Part shown: positions 47,511-58,899 of the stretch, piece by piece
How the letters are laid out: each line of letters begins with the position of its first letter
Position numbering within the stretch: position 1 is the first letter of the stretch
The notes under the pieces: generated by a model
Seen by the model: the letters and a program-made list of their open reading frames with translations, nothing else
The model's database searches: none
Told to the model about the DNA's origin: nothing
Position numbers and translations under genes: made by a program
Assembly (NCBI GenBank): GCA_013180625.2
Contig: SNVD02013250.1
Location: forward strand, 62,001-126,000
Length of the DNA: 64,000 nucleotides
DNA from: Boswellia sacra
Lineage: Eukaryota > Streptophyta > Magnoliopsida > Sapindales > Burseraceae
Direction: 5' to 3'

Positions 47511-48175
47511 TGTAACGCTTTCAATTTGCATAGGACCCATGGGATCCATATGAAGCAAATCAAGTATCTTAGAAGTGCTAAGATATGGTTTTGATTTGTG
47601 TGAACTTCTAATTTGTTTTCCCATATGACATGGTCCACAAATTTTATCAATTTTTTCGTCAAGTTTAGGAACTCCTCTTACAACACCTAACTTAGTTAAT
47701 TTAACCAAATTTTTGTAATTTAAGTGTCTTAATTTTTGATGCCACAATTCTAAATCCAAAATCCTAGCATGAAATACAATTTCTAGTAGATAACAATTAT
47801 CCAAAGATCTATTACCTTCTAGAATGCATTTACCAAAATTATCTAAGACCATGCATTTGTTTTGTATAAAGTTAATAGTATACTTTTTATGACAAATCTG
47901 ACTAATGCTTATAAGATTAGCTTTCAAATCTTCCACTAGAAAGACATTTTTAAAATTGGGTAGGCCTTTGACATTCAAAGTGCCTTTACCAATGATCTTA
48001 CTTGTTCCTCCATCTCCAAAGGTGACATTTCCATCCTTGCATGCTTTAAAGTTTGTTAGAAACAATTTATTTTCAGTCATGTGCCTGGAACAGCCGCTAT
48101 CAAAATACCACAAGTCATTAGATGCATGATTAAGTGCAATAAAGGCAACATGGCATATTGTTTTGTCTTTCTTAA
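47510..48175 (-). pseudogene. Copia-A1 protease C-terminus and GAG-pre-integrase
   Basis: The minus-strand frame begins with the aspartic protease site LWYFDSGCSRHMTENKLF (DSG intact) and reaches ELWHQKLRHLNYKNLVKLTK, then ICGPCHMGKQIRSSHKSKPY (the HHCC zinc region). It ends DLLHMDPMGPMQIESVTGKK, where the integrase core should start. Copia-A2 has the same block at 57230-56610. Confidence 0.8.
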
Positions 48176-48258
48176 CCTACTGTCGTTGTGATTTTGGTAA
48201 CAGCTTAAATTGTTTTGATTTTTTATGCAAAAGATTCAATAATTTAAAGCATCTAGGC

Positions 48259-49850
48259 CTAATATGTCCCCTTTTTACCACAAAAATAGCAAATAGGAAT
48301 GAACTTCCTTACCTTTTCAGGACTGGACTTGAACGAACTTAGAGGGGAAACAAATGTTTCACTACTCTTGGAATTAGGACTTGACTTTAAAGAGTTCGGT
48401 TCAAAATTCTTACCTGATGTTAAAGCTTTCACAAAAACTGTTTTTGATGAAGATGCAACATTACCTTCTGTGTATCCCAATCCATGTTTGTTAGGGTTGT
48501 CTCTTCCAAGACTCAGGACCTGATCAAGTTTGGCTGCTCCAATTTTGAGTTGATCAACACACTTCTTACTTTCAATCAGTTTTGTTGTGATTTTCTTAAT
48601 GTGTACTGTTTTGTTTGTCAAAACATTTTCAAGTTCGATGATGTGTTTTTCAGCATAAGGTTTTTTACATTTCAAAACTTCAATCTCCCTTTTCAAGGTA
48701 TTGATTTCTTCTTTCTGACTCAGCCATTCATCATAGAGTGCATTGTATGTTTCTTGCAACTCTTTATAATATTCTGGTCCATCTTTCTCATCTGAATGAT
48801 TAACACTGTCTTGACAATCTTCTGTTATGTCTCACATAATAGCTTTTCCTTTGTCTGCTACAGAAGCTGTAAATGCAACAAAATTGCTCATGCAATCTTG
48901 GTCTTCTGACTCCGATTCTGATTCATCACTCCAGGTTGTTGTCAGCCCTTTGTTTTTCTTCTTGAGATTAGCATATTCAGATTGAATATGCCCATAACCA
49001 AAATATTCATAGCACTGAATCTGTCCTTTCTTTTTAGGTTGTTTTAGTTTCTTTTTATCAATCTCCTTGCTGAATTTTTTGAACTTTTCTTCACTTGAGT
49101 TTGGTGGCTTTCCTTGATTCTTTTTCCTGAAATTTCTTTTTATGAACTTAACATAATTTCTTATTAGAAAAGCAATTTGTTTAGAATCAGTTTCATCAAG
49201 CTCATCACTACATTCATCATCAGATGTTTCAGCTTTCACATTAAATGCAATGCTTTTACCTTTTTGTTTCCGAGTACTTTGATTTATTTAAAAGTTTTGG
49301 AGAATACCAATCAGTTCATCAACTCTCATTTCATCAGTGTTTTTAAATTCCTCAATGGCTGAAATTTTAGGCTGAAACTTGTCTGGGACAGACCTAATTA
49401 TCTTACTAACAACTTCTGCATCAGTAAAATTTTTGCCAAGCATGTATACTAAGTTTGTAATGTGACATATCTTAGAGTGAAAATCAGAAATTGATTAATC
49501 CTCATGCATCATCAGATTTTCAAATTGAGAATTTAGCCTCATTAATTTAGATCTTTTAGCCAATGCAGTACCTTCATGTTTTACCTCAAGTATGTCCCAT
49601 GCTTCTTTGGCCACATTGCATCTAGAAATTTGCTCAAAGTTGTTTAAGTCTACTGCAACAAAGATTGTATTAAGAGCCTTGGAGTTCCAGTTGGATCGTC
49701 GATATTCTTCATCAGACCATTCGTCCTCTGGTTTTGGTTCGTCATTACCAAAAGCATTCAGCTTTGTTGGCGGTGTCAATCCCTTAAGTACACTCATTCA
49801 TGCCCTGTCATCAAGAGATTTGATATACTCATCATTCTTACCTTCTAATA
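48259..49850 (-). pseudogene. Copia-A1 gag
   Basis: Minus strand. 49797-49495 holds the UBN2-type capsid part (NSKALNTIFVAVDLNNFEQI, CNVAKEAWDILEVKHEGT). 49239-48832 holds a basic linker and a zinc knuckle read as CYEYFGYGHIQSEYA, where two of the three Cys are Tyr; Copia-A2 keeps them as Cys. 48759-48259 is a coiled-coil-like stretch (YNALYDEWLSQKEEINTLKR and onwards) and a second knuckle start ICYFCGKKG, then a frameshift. Stops between blocks make it non-functional. Confidence 0.8.
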
Positions 49851-49961
49851 TGGATAATTACTGTCATCGAAAATAGGTGGTTGCATTCCAAATCCTCCAT
49901 TGCGAATAAACTCCTTCCTTCCAGTTCAACGTGATCGTTTTCTTCACTTTTCTATCAGTGA

Positions 49962-49979
49962 ACCTGCTCTGATACCAAT
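49962..49979 (-). other. Copia-A1 primer-binding site
   Basis: The minus strand reads TTGGTATCAGAGCAGG right after the LTR end, complementary to the 3' end of initiator Met tRNA. Confidence 0.85.
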
Positions 49980-50876
49980 TGAAAGTTCTGGAAGTATGCA
50001 GTTATAAATAACAACACAGTAAACTGTAATATAAATCAGCATAGGAGGATTTTTACATGGTTCGGTTATAAAAACCTACATCCACGGATAACTATAGAGC
50101 CGCAATTCACTATGTTCTTGTTTGTACAATCTTAGGACCTTTTACAGTGCTGTCTCACTCTCACACACTCATCTAATCTTTGACAAACAAAATCTTTGCA
50201 AAGATACTTAACACTAGTGACACTGTTCACTCTCTGTCATAGATAACTTAACAGAACATTGTTAAGTCATACATAACACCCAATGTCTGACACAGAATTA
50301 CATAAACACTCAACTCTCAAGTTATCCTAAGTGTCTACTAACTCACTTAGACTTAATCAACAACTCATGTACGATTTTAACACTCATACATGAAACAAAG
50401 ACTCAATAAATCAAAGTAACAAAGACACTCCTTTTGCATTAAAGCTTTCTTCTATGAAGTCATGGAATGCCGTGACCAACTCTCTCAAGAACACACCCAG
50501 TATTCAATGCGCAAAAGCTCTCTGTCTACGACTATGCAATAACTCAATATATATTGAGAGGTCTTGGTCAAAATCCTCCTAGAAATCCTATAAATATCTA
50601 AATTAAAATGATATTAGGAATAGGATAAACTAAAATAGGAAGTGTTTATAGTTAAACTCCTAAAGTAAGAAGGACACATTAAATATCCTTCTATTTGGAT
50701 TAGGATACAAGAAATATTATCCTAATCTATAAAGGTGTTTATTGTAAATCAAAAACTTCCTATAATAATCATCTAGAAACAATAAAATAGGAATAAAAAA
50801 TACTTTTCTTACTTTTATCACAAGTTAACCAAAAACTTAACATGTGCATGACACATGTTTTACGTTAACACCAACA
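49980..50876 (-). repeat. Copia-A1 right LTR (5' LTR)
   Basis: Full-length partner of 34472-35365; starts TGAAAGTTCTGGAAG and ends TTAACACCAACA. Confidence 0.9.
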
Positions 50877-51681
50877 GATATATTGGAAAACTGAAGAACC
50901 TAATCGTTCTTTTATGAAAATATAATAGAGTAAATTATATTTGATTTTTTTTTGAAATATGGATTGATACAATGGAGAGTAAATTAGATAGTGAAGAAAA
51001 TTTGATAATGGCTGTTTAACCTTAAAAACAAACAGCGACTTTTCACTTAAAAAAAAGTGAGAAGTAATTAAATTGTTAATAAAAAATAAAATCAGTAGAT
51101 TGAGGATCTTGGTCTATATAGAAGGTAATTGTATTTTGATGAAATTATACTATTTCGTATTTTTATCTTAATAAAGACTCGTTAATTATTATATTATCAT
51201 GTACAAGTAGTGATTTGCTTAATGGGTGAATAAGTCTTTTCCATTTTTATTAAAATTGGAGTTTGTAGAGCATTTTTTAGGGCTCAGATAGCCCTGCCTT
51301 AATTTTTTTTTTCAACTTTGTCTCTATAACTATATAAATAACATCACTTAACCAATAAAGATCAATAGATCAATATTTAATTTAGGGAAATATTATGAAG
51401 AACCTTGAACTAAAGCTTAATATTATTAAAAAGAATCTTGACGTTTTCTCAAAATATTATCCGTGATCCTACCATTAATAATATTATGTTATTAAATTTT
51501 ATATTTAAAGGGTAGAAAGGTAACTTTAAGTGATGATATAGTAATAAACAACTTTTTAACAATGATATCCTTTGGTTTTAATTTCATTCGTTGTCAATTG
51601 ATATTTAATTGAAATTTTACTGATAATTTTTGGTAACATATATTAAAGTACTTTGAACTAGAATTTCGTGTCATTGTAAAG
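50877..51681. other. AT-rich spacer between the two Copia-A elements
   Basis: 805 bases of AT-rich DNA without genes, probably host sequence separating two same-orientation insertions of one retrotransposon family. Confidence 0.5.
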
Positions 51682-52587
51682 TGATAGTTCTGGAGGTATG
51701 CAGTTACAAATAACAACACAGTAAACTGTAATATAAATTGGCACAGGAGGATTTTTACATGGTTTGGTTATAAAACCTACGTCCACGGATAACTATGGAG
51801 CTACAATTCACTAAGTTCTTGTTTGTACAATCTTTAGGGTCCTTTACAGTGTTGACTTACTCTCACACACTGACCTAATCTTTGTAAAACAAAATCTTTA
51901 CAAAGATCCTAAACTCTAGTGACACTGCCCATTCTTTATCACAGGTAACTTAACAACACAATGTTAAGTTATACATAACACCCGATGTCTGACACAGAAT
52001 TACATAAACACTCAACCCTCAAGTTATCCCAAGTGTCTACGAACTCACTCAGACTTAATCAGTAACTCATGTACGATTTTTAACTCTCATACATGAACCA
52101 AAGACTCAACGAATCAAAGTAATAAAGACATTCTAATCTGTATTGAAGATCTTCTCTCAAATCATGGAATGCTGTGACCTATACTCTCAAAAACACAATT
52201 GAGTTCGCCAATGCTCAAAACTGGTTATCAGCCGACTAAGTCATAACTTGATATATATATTGAGAGGTTTGGTCAAAATCTCCTAAAAATCCTGTGAATA
52301 TCTCAATCAAAATCACATTAGGATTAGGAGAAATAAAATAGGAAGTGTTATAGTTAAACTCCTAAAGGAATTTGGACACAATTAAATATTCTCTTATTCT
52401 AATTAGAATACAAGATATTATATCCTAATATAAAGAGATATTTATTACAAATTAAATACTTCCTAAAATATAATTCTAGAAACATTAAAATATGAATAAA
52501 AATAATATTCTTGTTTTATTATCACAAGTTGATCAAAACTCATCATGTGCATGGCACATGCATATGCAGTAAACTTTGACACCAACA
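51682..52587 (-). repeat. Copia-A2 LTR (3' LTR)
   Basis: Starts TGATAGTTCTGGAGG and ends TTTGACACCAACA, followed by the polypurine tract in reverse (ATCTCCCTCTTTTTGGC). It is more diverged from the two Copia-A1 LTRs than those are from each other. Confidence 0.88.
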
Positions 52588-54129
52588 ATCTCCCTCTTTT
52601 TGGCAATATGAAAACACCAAACTGTTTCTGATAAGAGAACATCACACATGATAAGTCAATCATAACAATAAGCTATCATGAAATAGCAAACAGAAATTGT
52701 CATATGTAAAGAATTAACCAATGAGCTGTTACAAAACTCATAATAGAACACTGTCAGAATAAGTATATCCTGCAATCAAAATGACTTTATCAAACTGATC
52801 AAGCAACACACTTTAATCAATTCATGATCAGAGCAATTATATCAAGCAATGCAATCAGATCATGATCAGAGCAAAACATTCATCAAATTAAGATATCAAA
52901 TTAAAATAACACAAACACACAAACACAATAAAGTGTCAATATAATTCGAATGCACACACAAAGCAAGCATAAGCATAAGAAGTTCTTCTTACTCCCCTTA
53001 CTCCTTACATCCTAAGCAACAAAAATATAAACAAAACAGAAGTAGAAGTAAGTAACCATAGTTATATCAGACATAACAAAAAAAAAAAAAAAAACCTCCT
53101 TCTCTCCCCCTTGGTTTTAGCACAAGTGCCAAAAGCACTTAACGAAGTCTTGGAGACTCTCGAACAGGAGGGGAAGATGAACTGTCAGAACGCTTCTTGA
53201 ATCTGCCAGCCTTCTCTTTATATCGCTTCCTGGTTGTGGTAGGAGTTGGCAGCAAGAAGATGAAGAACTAGTGGTTTTTTGTCGAACCAGTTGAAGTCGC
53301 CATTGTTAGGGTTTGTTGGCTCCACCAAAGTTTCCAGAACAAAGAGAGAGAGAAATTGAGAGACAGTGGAGAAACTGTTGTAGGAGTATCGTATGAACAG
53401 GAAAAGCCCTAAACAATTTCGTAATATATTAGGACATATTGAAAACAATTTTGTTTTTAACAAAATTTAATATTAATTGTATTTCCAACACCGTTTCATA
53501 ACTGACATTAATGGACAAAAATTCAAATTTGATTTTAATTTGAATAAGGAATACTAATAGAATTAGGATTCCCGCCACTGAGACTTCTCCCTCTCAATTC
53601 AATAATGCTGACATGGCATTTTTGACACATGAACACACAAGTAACTTATATTTCAGATAAGCACATAGGACATTGTTATGAAAAACGTAACATAACACAG
53701 TTAATAATAGCATAACAGTAATAACTGAATTATCATATGTATCATTCTAAGAAAGCATATTTTAGAGCTGAGTAATTTTTACATGAAAGCTATTTTGATT
53801 CAATTGAATGAACAACTTGAGCATGCTTCTTACACACAAAAAAGTTAGTCTCAATGTGAATTTGCTAAATAATACAGTAGCTTTCACACATGTATAAAGG
53901 TAGCCCTTTTCCATTTGAGTGCGCGACCTCACCATATTTTCTAGATACAATGAAGTTACTCTCAATGGATGGCTTTCACACATCATATACTGATAGCCCT
54001 ATCTGTATTTTTTATTTTTAAATCAGTATTTAATTATTCACACAATTTTTTATATCACAGCTCACACATGCTTAATTAGAAGAAAACTTATGATATTACA
54101 GATACAATTAACATAACAGTAAGCAGTGT
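52588..54129. other. Copia-A2 3' region
   Basis: No open frame of note. A segment near 53090-53230 matches the Copia-A1 3' region; the extra ORF that Copia-A1 carries is essentially deleted. An internal poly-A run lies at about 53079-53095. Confidence 0.5.
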
Positions 54130-54990
54130 TCATTCATGTAACTGATAGATGCCTAAGGTTTTTCTTAGATTTTCAAATGTTGTTGTATCCAATGTCTTAG
54201 TGAACAAGTTAGCCAATTATCTATCAGTAGAGATGTGTTCAATGTGTATCACCTTAGACTCTACTAGTTCCCTTATAAAATGGTATCTTATGTCAATGTA
54301 TTTTGTTCTAGAATGCTGAATAGGATTTTTGGAAATATTTATAGCACTAGTATTATCACAAAACACAGTTATAGGCTTTTGTTTAATACCATAATCACTC
54401 AACATTTCCTTCATCCATAATAGTTACGCACAACAACTCCCTGCTGCTATATATTCGGCTTTAGCCGTAGATAAAGAAATTGAATTCTGCTTCTTGCTGT
54501 GCCATGAAACCAAGTTAGTACCAAGATAATTAACATCCTCCTGAGGTACTTTTTCTGTCATCAGCATTTCCTGCCTAATCAGCATCACTAAACCCTACAA
54601 GGTAATCATTTGTATCTTTAGAAAACCATATTCCATAATCATGTGTTCTATGTACATACCTGATGATTCTCTTAGCTGCTGCAAGATGTGATTCTTTGGG
54701 ATTTGCTTGAAATCTAGCACAAACTCCTACACTAAAGCACAAGTCTGGTCTGCTTGCTGTGAGGTATAGTAGGTTGCCAATAATACTTCTGTACAAACTT
54801 GCATCAACATCTTTTCCTGTATTGTCTTTTGAAAGTTTTAGATTAGTACTGATAGGAGTTTTCATTGGTTTTGAATTTTCAAGACCAAATTTCTTTACAA
54901 GATTTTTAGCATATTTTGATTGAGATATGAATGTCCTATTATTTATTTGCTTAACCTATAATCAAAGAAAGAAATTTAATTCTCCTACCA
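54130..54990 (-). pseudogene. Copia-A2 RNase H
   Basis: The minus-strand frame at 54865-54575 has MKTPISTNLKLSKDNTGKDV, DASLYRSIIGNLLYLTASRP and GFSDADW-type residues. A stop follows (GFSDAD then stop, where family members continue W). The frame at 54414-54217 has SDNTSAINISKNP-like residues, RTKYIDIRYHFIRELVESKV and then a stop after STDR. The tail up to 54130 aligns with the end of Copia-A1 RNase H. Confidence 0.8.
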
Positions 54991-54993
54991 TGC

Positions 54994-55890
54994 TTATCTC
55001 AAACTCTTCCTACATCAACTTAACAAACTCATTAATTTTGCTTTTGTTAGTTGATCCAAAAACGATGTCATCAACATATATTTGAACAACAATAAAATAG
55101 TTAGATGCATGTTTGATAAACAAATTCTTATCGTTGTTGCCTATTTTATAACCTCTGTTGATCAAAAAATTTGTCAACCTTTCATACCAAGCTCTAGGAG
55201 CTTGTTTCAAACTATACAAAGCTTTATGCAATCTGTACACAAAATCAGGATGTTTAGGATCTTCAAATCCTTTGGGCTACTCAACAAAGACTTCTTCATT
55301 GAGATAGCCATTTAAAAATACTGTTTTAACATCCATTTGGTACAATTTGAAATCAAGCAAACAAGCAATTGCAAGTAGTAATCTGATTGACGCAAGTCTA
55401 GCTACTGGTGAAAAGGTCTCATCAAAGTCTATGCCTTCAACTTGTGTGTAACCTTGTGCAACTAGCCTAGCTTTATTTCTTACTACTTGACCACTTTTAT
55501 CAATTTTATTTTTGAATATCCATTTAGTTCCAATGACATTTGTATTTTTTGGTCTAGGAACTAATTCCCATACTTCATTGTTTTTAAATTGATTAAGTTC
55601 ATCTTGTATAGCTTGAATCCACACCTCTTCTTTTAGAGATTCTTTAACATTTTTTGGTTCAACTAAAGAAACATAACATGCAAACCTTACCTGATTTCTT
55701 ACCTTGCTCCGAGTCTTCATCATACCATCTGGTGTTCCAATGATAGAACTTGTTGGATGTGCCTTCTGAATCCATGTGGGTGAATCTTTTCTCTCTTCAT
55801 CATCCCGGATTGAACTTCTGTTCAAATCTGAGTTATCAGATGTTACTGTTACGTCAGGTGTAACAGAAACTGTTTTCTTTTTCATAACAG
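54994..55890 (-). pseudogene. Copia-A2 reverse transcriptase (RVT_2)
   Basis: The minus-strand frame at 55885-55277 covers [54 protein letters not shown] and [21 protein letters not shown] stop separates this from 55240-55010, which has [20 protein letters not shown] and the catalytic [11 protein letters not shown]. The stop before [10 protein letters not shown] (near 55276) and another after KLM at about 55010 inactivate it. Catalytic Asp residues are still present. Confidence 0.85.
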
Positions 55891-55966
55891 CATCTTCATT
55901 TTTGTTGCTGTCTGAATCTGATTTTTCTGTATCTTCTGTGAAGCTGGTTATACTTTTCTCTTGTGA

Positions 55967-57352
55967 CTACTTTGCATAATCATCAAGATCATCAAATACT
56001 ATGTTTGCAGATTCCATTACAGCCTCAGTTCTCATATTGTAAACTAGAAATGCTTTGCTGTTTTGAGCATATCCCACGAACACTCCTTCATCACTTCTTG
56101 GATCTAATTTTCCTAACAGTTCTCTGTAGTTTAAGATGTAACACCTGCAACCAAAGACATGAAAATATTTCAAATTAGGTTTTCTTCCTTTCAAAATTTC
56201 ATAAGGTGTTTGATTAGTGCCAGGTTGAAGAAAAACTCTATTTGAAATATAACAAGCAGTGCTTATTGCTTCAGCCCAAAGCCTTTTTGTCAACTTCTTG
56301 CTATTGAGCATCACTCTTGCCATCTCTTGAAGAGTTCTATTCTTCCTCTCCACAATGTCATTCTGTTAATGGGTTTTGGGAGCCGAAAATTCATGATCAA
56401 TTCCATGGTATTTGCAAAAGTCAGCATAACTAACGTTTTCAAACTCCTTTCCATGATCACTTCTTATTCTCACAATCCTTCCAATGTTCCTATTTTGCTC
56501 ATTCTCAAGCTTAACACAAAGGTTCTTGAAAGCTTCAAAAGTGTCAGATTTTTCTTTAATGAAATCAACCCAAGTATATCTTGAAAAATCATCCACACAA
56601 ACAAATATATATCTCTTACCTATAATGCTTTCAATTTGCATAGGACCCATAAGATCCATGTGAAGCAAATCAAGTATTTTGGATGTGCTAAGATGTGGAT
56701 TTGACTTGTGTGAACTTCTAATTTGTTTTCCCATTTGACATGGTCCACAAATTCCATTAACTTTGTCATCAAGTTTAGGAACTCCTTTTACAGCACCTAA
56801 CTTAGTTAATTTAACCAAGTCTTTGTAATTTAAGTGTCCTAACTTTTGATGCCACAATTCTAAATCTGAAATCCTAGTTTGAATTGCAATCTTAACCAAA
56901 TAACAATTATCCGAAGATCTATTACCTTCAAGAATGCATTTACCAAAATCATCTAAGACCATATATTTGTTTTGTGTGAAATTAATAACATACTTGTCAT
57001 CAAATATCTGACTAATACTAATAAGATTAGCTTTCAAACCTTTAACTAACAAGACATTTTGAAAATTGGGTAAACCTTTGACATTCAAAGTGCCTTTACT
57101 AATGATCTTACTCTTTGCTCCATCTCCATAGGTGACATTACCATCCATGCATGCTTTAAAATCTGTTAAAAATAGTTTATTTCCAGTCATGTGCCTGGAA
57201 CAACCACTGTCAAAATACCACAAATCATTAAAGGCATGATTAAGTGCAGTAAAAGCAACATGGCATACTATTTTGTCTTTCCTAACCCACTGCAGTCGTG
57301 ATTTAGGTAACAGTTTAAACTGTTTTGATCTTTTATGCAAAAGATTCAACAA
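55967..57352 (-). pseudogene. Copia-A2 protease and integrase
   Basis: 57352-56366 on the minus strand contains the protease site LWYFDSGCSRHMTGN, ELWHQKLGHLNYKDLVKLTK with ICGPCQMGKQ (HHCC), then the integrase core with HMDLMGPMQIE, YIFVCVDDFSRYTWV and IRSDHGKEFEN. A single in-frame stop (TAA at about 56365-56363) replaces a Gln in the motif that normally reads PKTPQQNGVVERKN. The frame resumes at 56353 with MERKNRTLQEMARVMLN and the C-terminal block (CRCYILNYRELLGKLDPRSD). The D, D and E positions are all there, so only this stop separates the two integrase parts. Confidence 0.85.
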
Positions 57353-57416
57353 TTTAAAGCATCTAGCCTAATATGTCCCTTTTTACTACAAAAATAACAA
57401 GTAGGAATGAATTTCC

Positions 57417-58166
57417 TCACCTTTCAGGACTGGACTTGAACGAACTTAGAGGAGAAACAAATGTTTCATCACTCTTTGAACCAGGACTTGACTTTAAAGA
57501 GTTAAATTCAGAATTTTTACTTGTTGAAGCTTTTACAAAGACTCTTTTTGATGTAGATGCAATATTACCTTCTGTATACCCCAATCCATGTTTGTTAGAG
57601 TTATCTCTTCCAAGGTTCAAGACCTGATCAAGTTTGGCTGCTCTAATTTTGAGTTGATCAACACACTTCTTGCTTTCAATCAGTTCTGTTGTGATTTTCT
57701 CAATGTGTGCTATTTTGTCTGTCAAAACAGTCTCAAGTTTTGTGATATGGTTTTCAACATAGGCTTTTTCACATTTCAGAACTTCAATCTCCTTTTTCAA
57801 GGTTTTGATTTCTTCTTTCTGACTCAGCCATTCACCATAGAGTGCATTGTATGTTTCTTGCAACTCTTTATGGTAATCTGGTCCTTTTTCTTCATCCGAA
57901 TGATCAATACTGGTTCTGTAATTTTTTGTTATGTTAGACATAACAGCCTTTCCTTTGTCAGCTGTAGATGTAGTAAATGCAACAAAGTTGCTTATGCATT
58001 CTTGATCTTCTGACTCGGATTCTGATTCATCACTCCAGGTTGCTGTCAGCCCTTTATTCTTCTTCTTGAGATTTGCACATTCAGATTGAATATGTCCATA
58101 AGTAGAACATTCATAACACTGAATTTGCCCTTTCTTTTCAGGTTGTTTTGGCTTCCTCTTGTCATT
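57417..58166 (-). pseudogene. Copia-A2 gag, C-terminal part
   Basis: The minus-strand frame has an intact zinc knuckle QCYECSTYGHIQSECANL (CX2CX4HX4C), an acidic DESESESEDQE stretch, a heptad-rich coiled-coil region (about residues 105-190) and a Ser-rich end. A one-base deletion near 57415 relative to Copia-A1 shifts the frame before the second knuckle (CYFCSKKGHIR at about 57390). The capsid half is lost at the CACTA-2 insertion (58166/58167). Confidence 0.82.
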
Positions 58167-58717
58167 CACTACAACAAAAAAGGTCTTTTATGTCGGCCGA
58201 AAAATGACATATATCAATATATATGTTGGTCTTAGCGCGACATAAATGGACCTGTCACATATTCTATACGTGTCACTTGGTCAAACCGACACAAAGATAT
58301 GTGTCATTCACAAATAGACATGTATGGAACAAATATGTGTCATTACGTGTCGGATTGTACTAAATATGTGTCTGCCAATAAGTGACACAAATATTGTGTC
58401 GGTCAACAAAAGACACAAATTATAAATTATATGTGTCGTTTTGTGGTCGACATCTTAGTGTCATTCATTGATTGACACAAAAGGGCATCTCTTAAAATTA
58501 TATGTGTCGTTTTATGGCCGACATTTAGTGTCATTAACTGAGCGACGTAAGATATGTGTCATTTTCTATCTGACATTAAATAATTTCATCAAGTGACACA
58601 AGTCACTTTTATGTGTCATTTTTAGGCCGACATCCAATGTCATTCACTGAGTGACACATTTTGTATCGTTTTTGGGTAACTTTTATGTGTCCTTTTTTGG
58701 TCGACATATACTTTTCA
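58167..58717. repeat. Subterminal repeats of CACTA-2
   Basis: Short units recur more than ten times: ATGTGTCATT, ATGTGTCGTTTT, TAGTGTCATTCA, GGCCGACAT, TGACACAAA and GTCGACAT, in both orientations. They differ from the ACGGCAG repeats of CACTA-1, so the two elements belong to different families. Confidence 0.8.
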
Positions 58718-58778
58718 AAATATATAACACGTGTCAGCCTGAATTCTAAATTCAGGCTGACACGTATTATATATTTTT
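58718..58778. repeat. Near-perfect 27-bp palindrome
   Basis: Left arm AATATATAACACGTGTCAGC continues to CTGAATT; the right arm is its reverse complement with one mismatch (ATAATAC for ATAACAC). The loop is 3-5 bases around 58748. In RNA or single-stranded DNA it would fold into a long hairpin. It marks the inner limit of the subterminal repeats. Confidence 0.9.
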
Positions 58779-58899
58779 TATTTTTAGAAAAAATAAAAAA
58801 TATATGATATATAATTTGTATAGAAAAAGTTAATTTGTATGTAATGAATAATATATAATTTGATGTTTATGAATAGAAAAAATCGTGGATGCAACCCTC

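Larger units (their letters stand above)
34472..50876 (-). mobile_element. Copia LTR retrotransposon, SIRE-like, disrupted by two nested insertions (Copia-A1)
   Basis: Near-identical LTRs of about 894 and 897 bases (34472-35365 and 49980-50876) begin TGAAAGTTCTGG and end CACCAACA. The primer-binding site (TTGGTATCAGAGCAGG on the minus strand) abuts the right LTR, and a polypurine tract (AAAAAGGGAGGAT) abuts the left one. Minus-strand order is gag 49850-48259, protease and GAG-pre-integrase 48113-47510, remnants of pol 47510-46912, RNase H 40750-40352 and an extra ORF 37697-36249. Copia-B (about 37698-40335) and a TR-GAG element (40751-46911) are inserted. The integrase core and most of the reverse transcriptase are gone. 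The flanking pentamers GAATC and GATAT do not match, so no clean target duplication is seen. Confidence 0.82.
51682..58166 (-). mobile_element. Second SIRE-like copia element of the same family, 5' end cut off (Copia-A2)
   Basis: A left LTR (51682-52587) with polypurine tract is followed, reading right to left in coding order, by gag (58166-57417), protease/integrase (57352-55967), reverse transcriptase (55885-54994) and RNase H (54865-54130). The 5' end of gag, the primer site and the 5' LTR are missing because a CACTA-like element begins at 58167 inside gag. The extra 3' ORF of Copia-A1 is present only as a remnant near 53090-53230. It carries stops in integrase and reverse transcriptase but otherwise a full domain set in the order PR-INT-RT-RH. 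Confidence 0.85.

Noticed and set aside
48484..48795. 103-codon plus-strand ORF
   Set aside because: Antisense of Copia-A1 gag, same Phe-rich pattern as the shadow at 57588.
53218..53463. 81-codon minus-strand ORF in the Copia-A2 3' region
   Set aside because: No similarity to the extra ORF of Copia-A1 in this frame and no domain; likely chance.
57588..58013. 141-codon plus-strand ORF rich in Phe and Cys
   Set aside because: Antisense shadow of the Copia-A2 gag coiled coil; no domain of its own.
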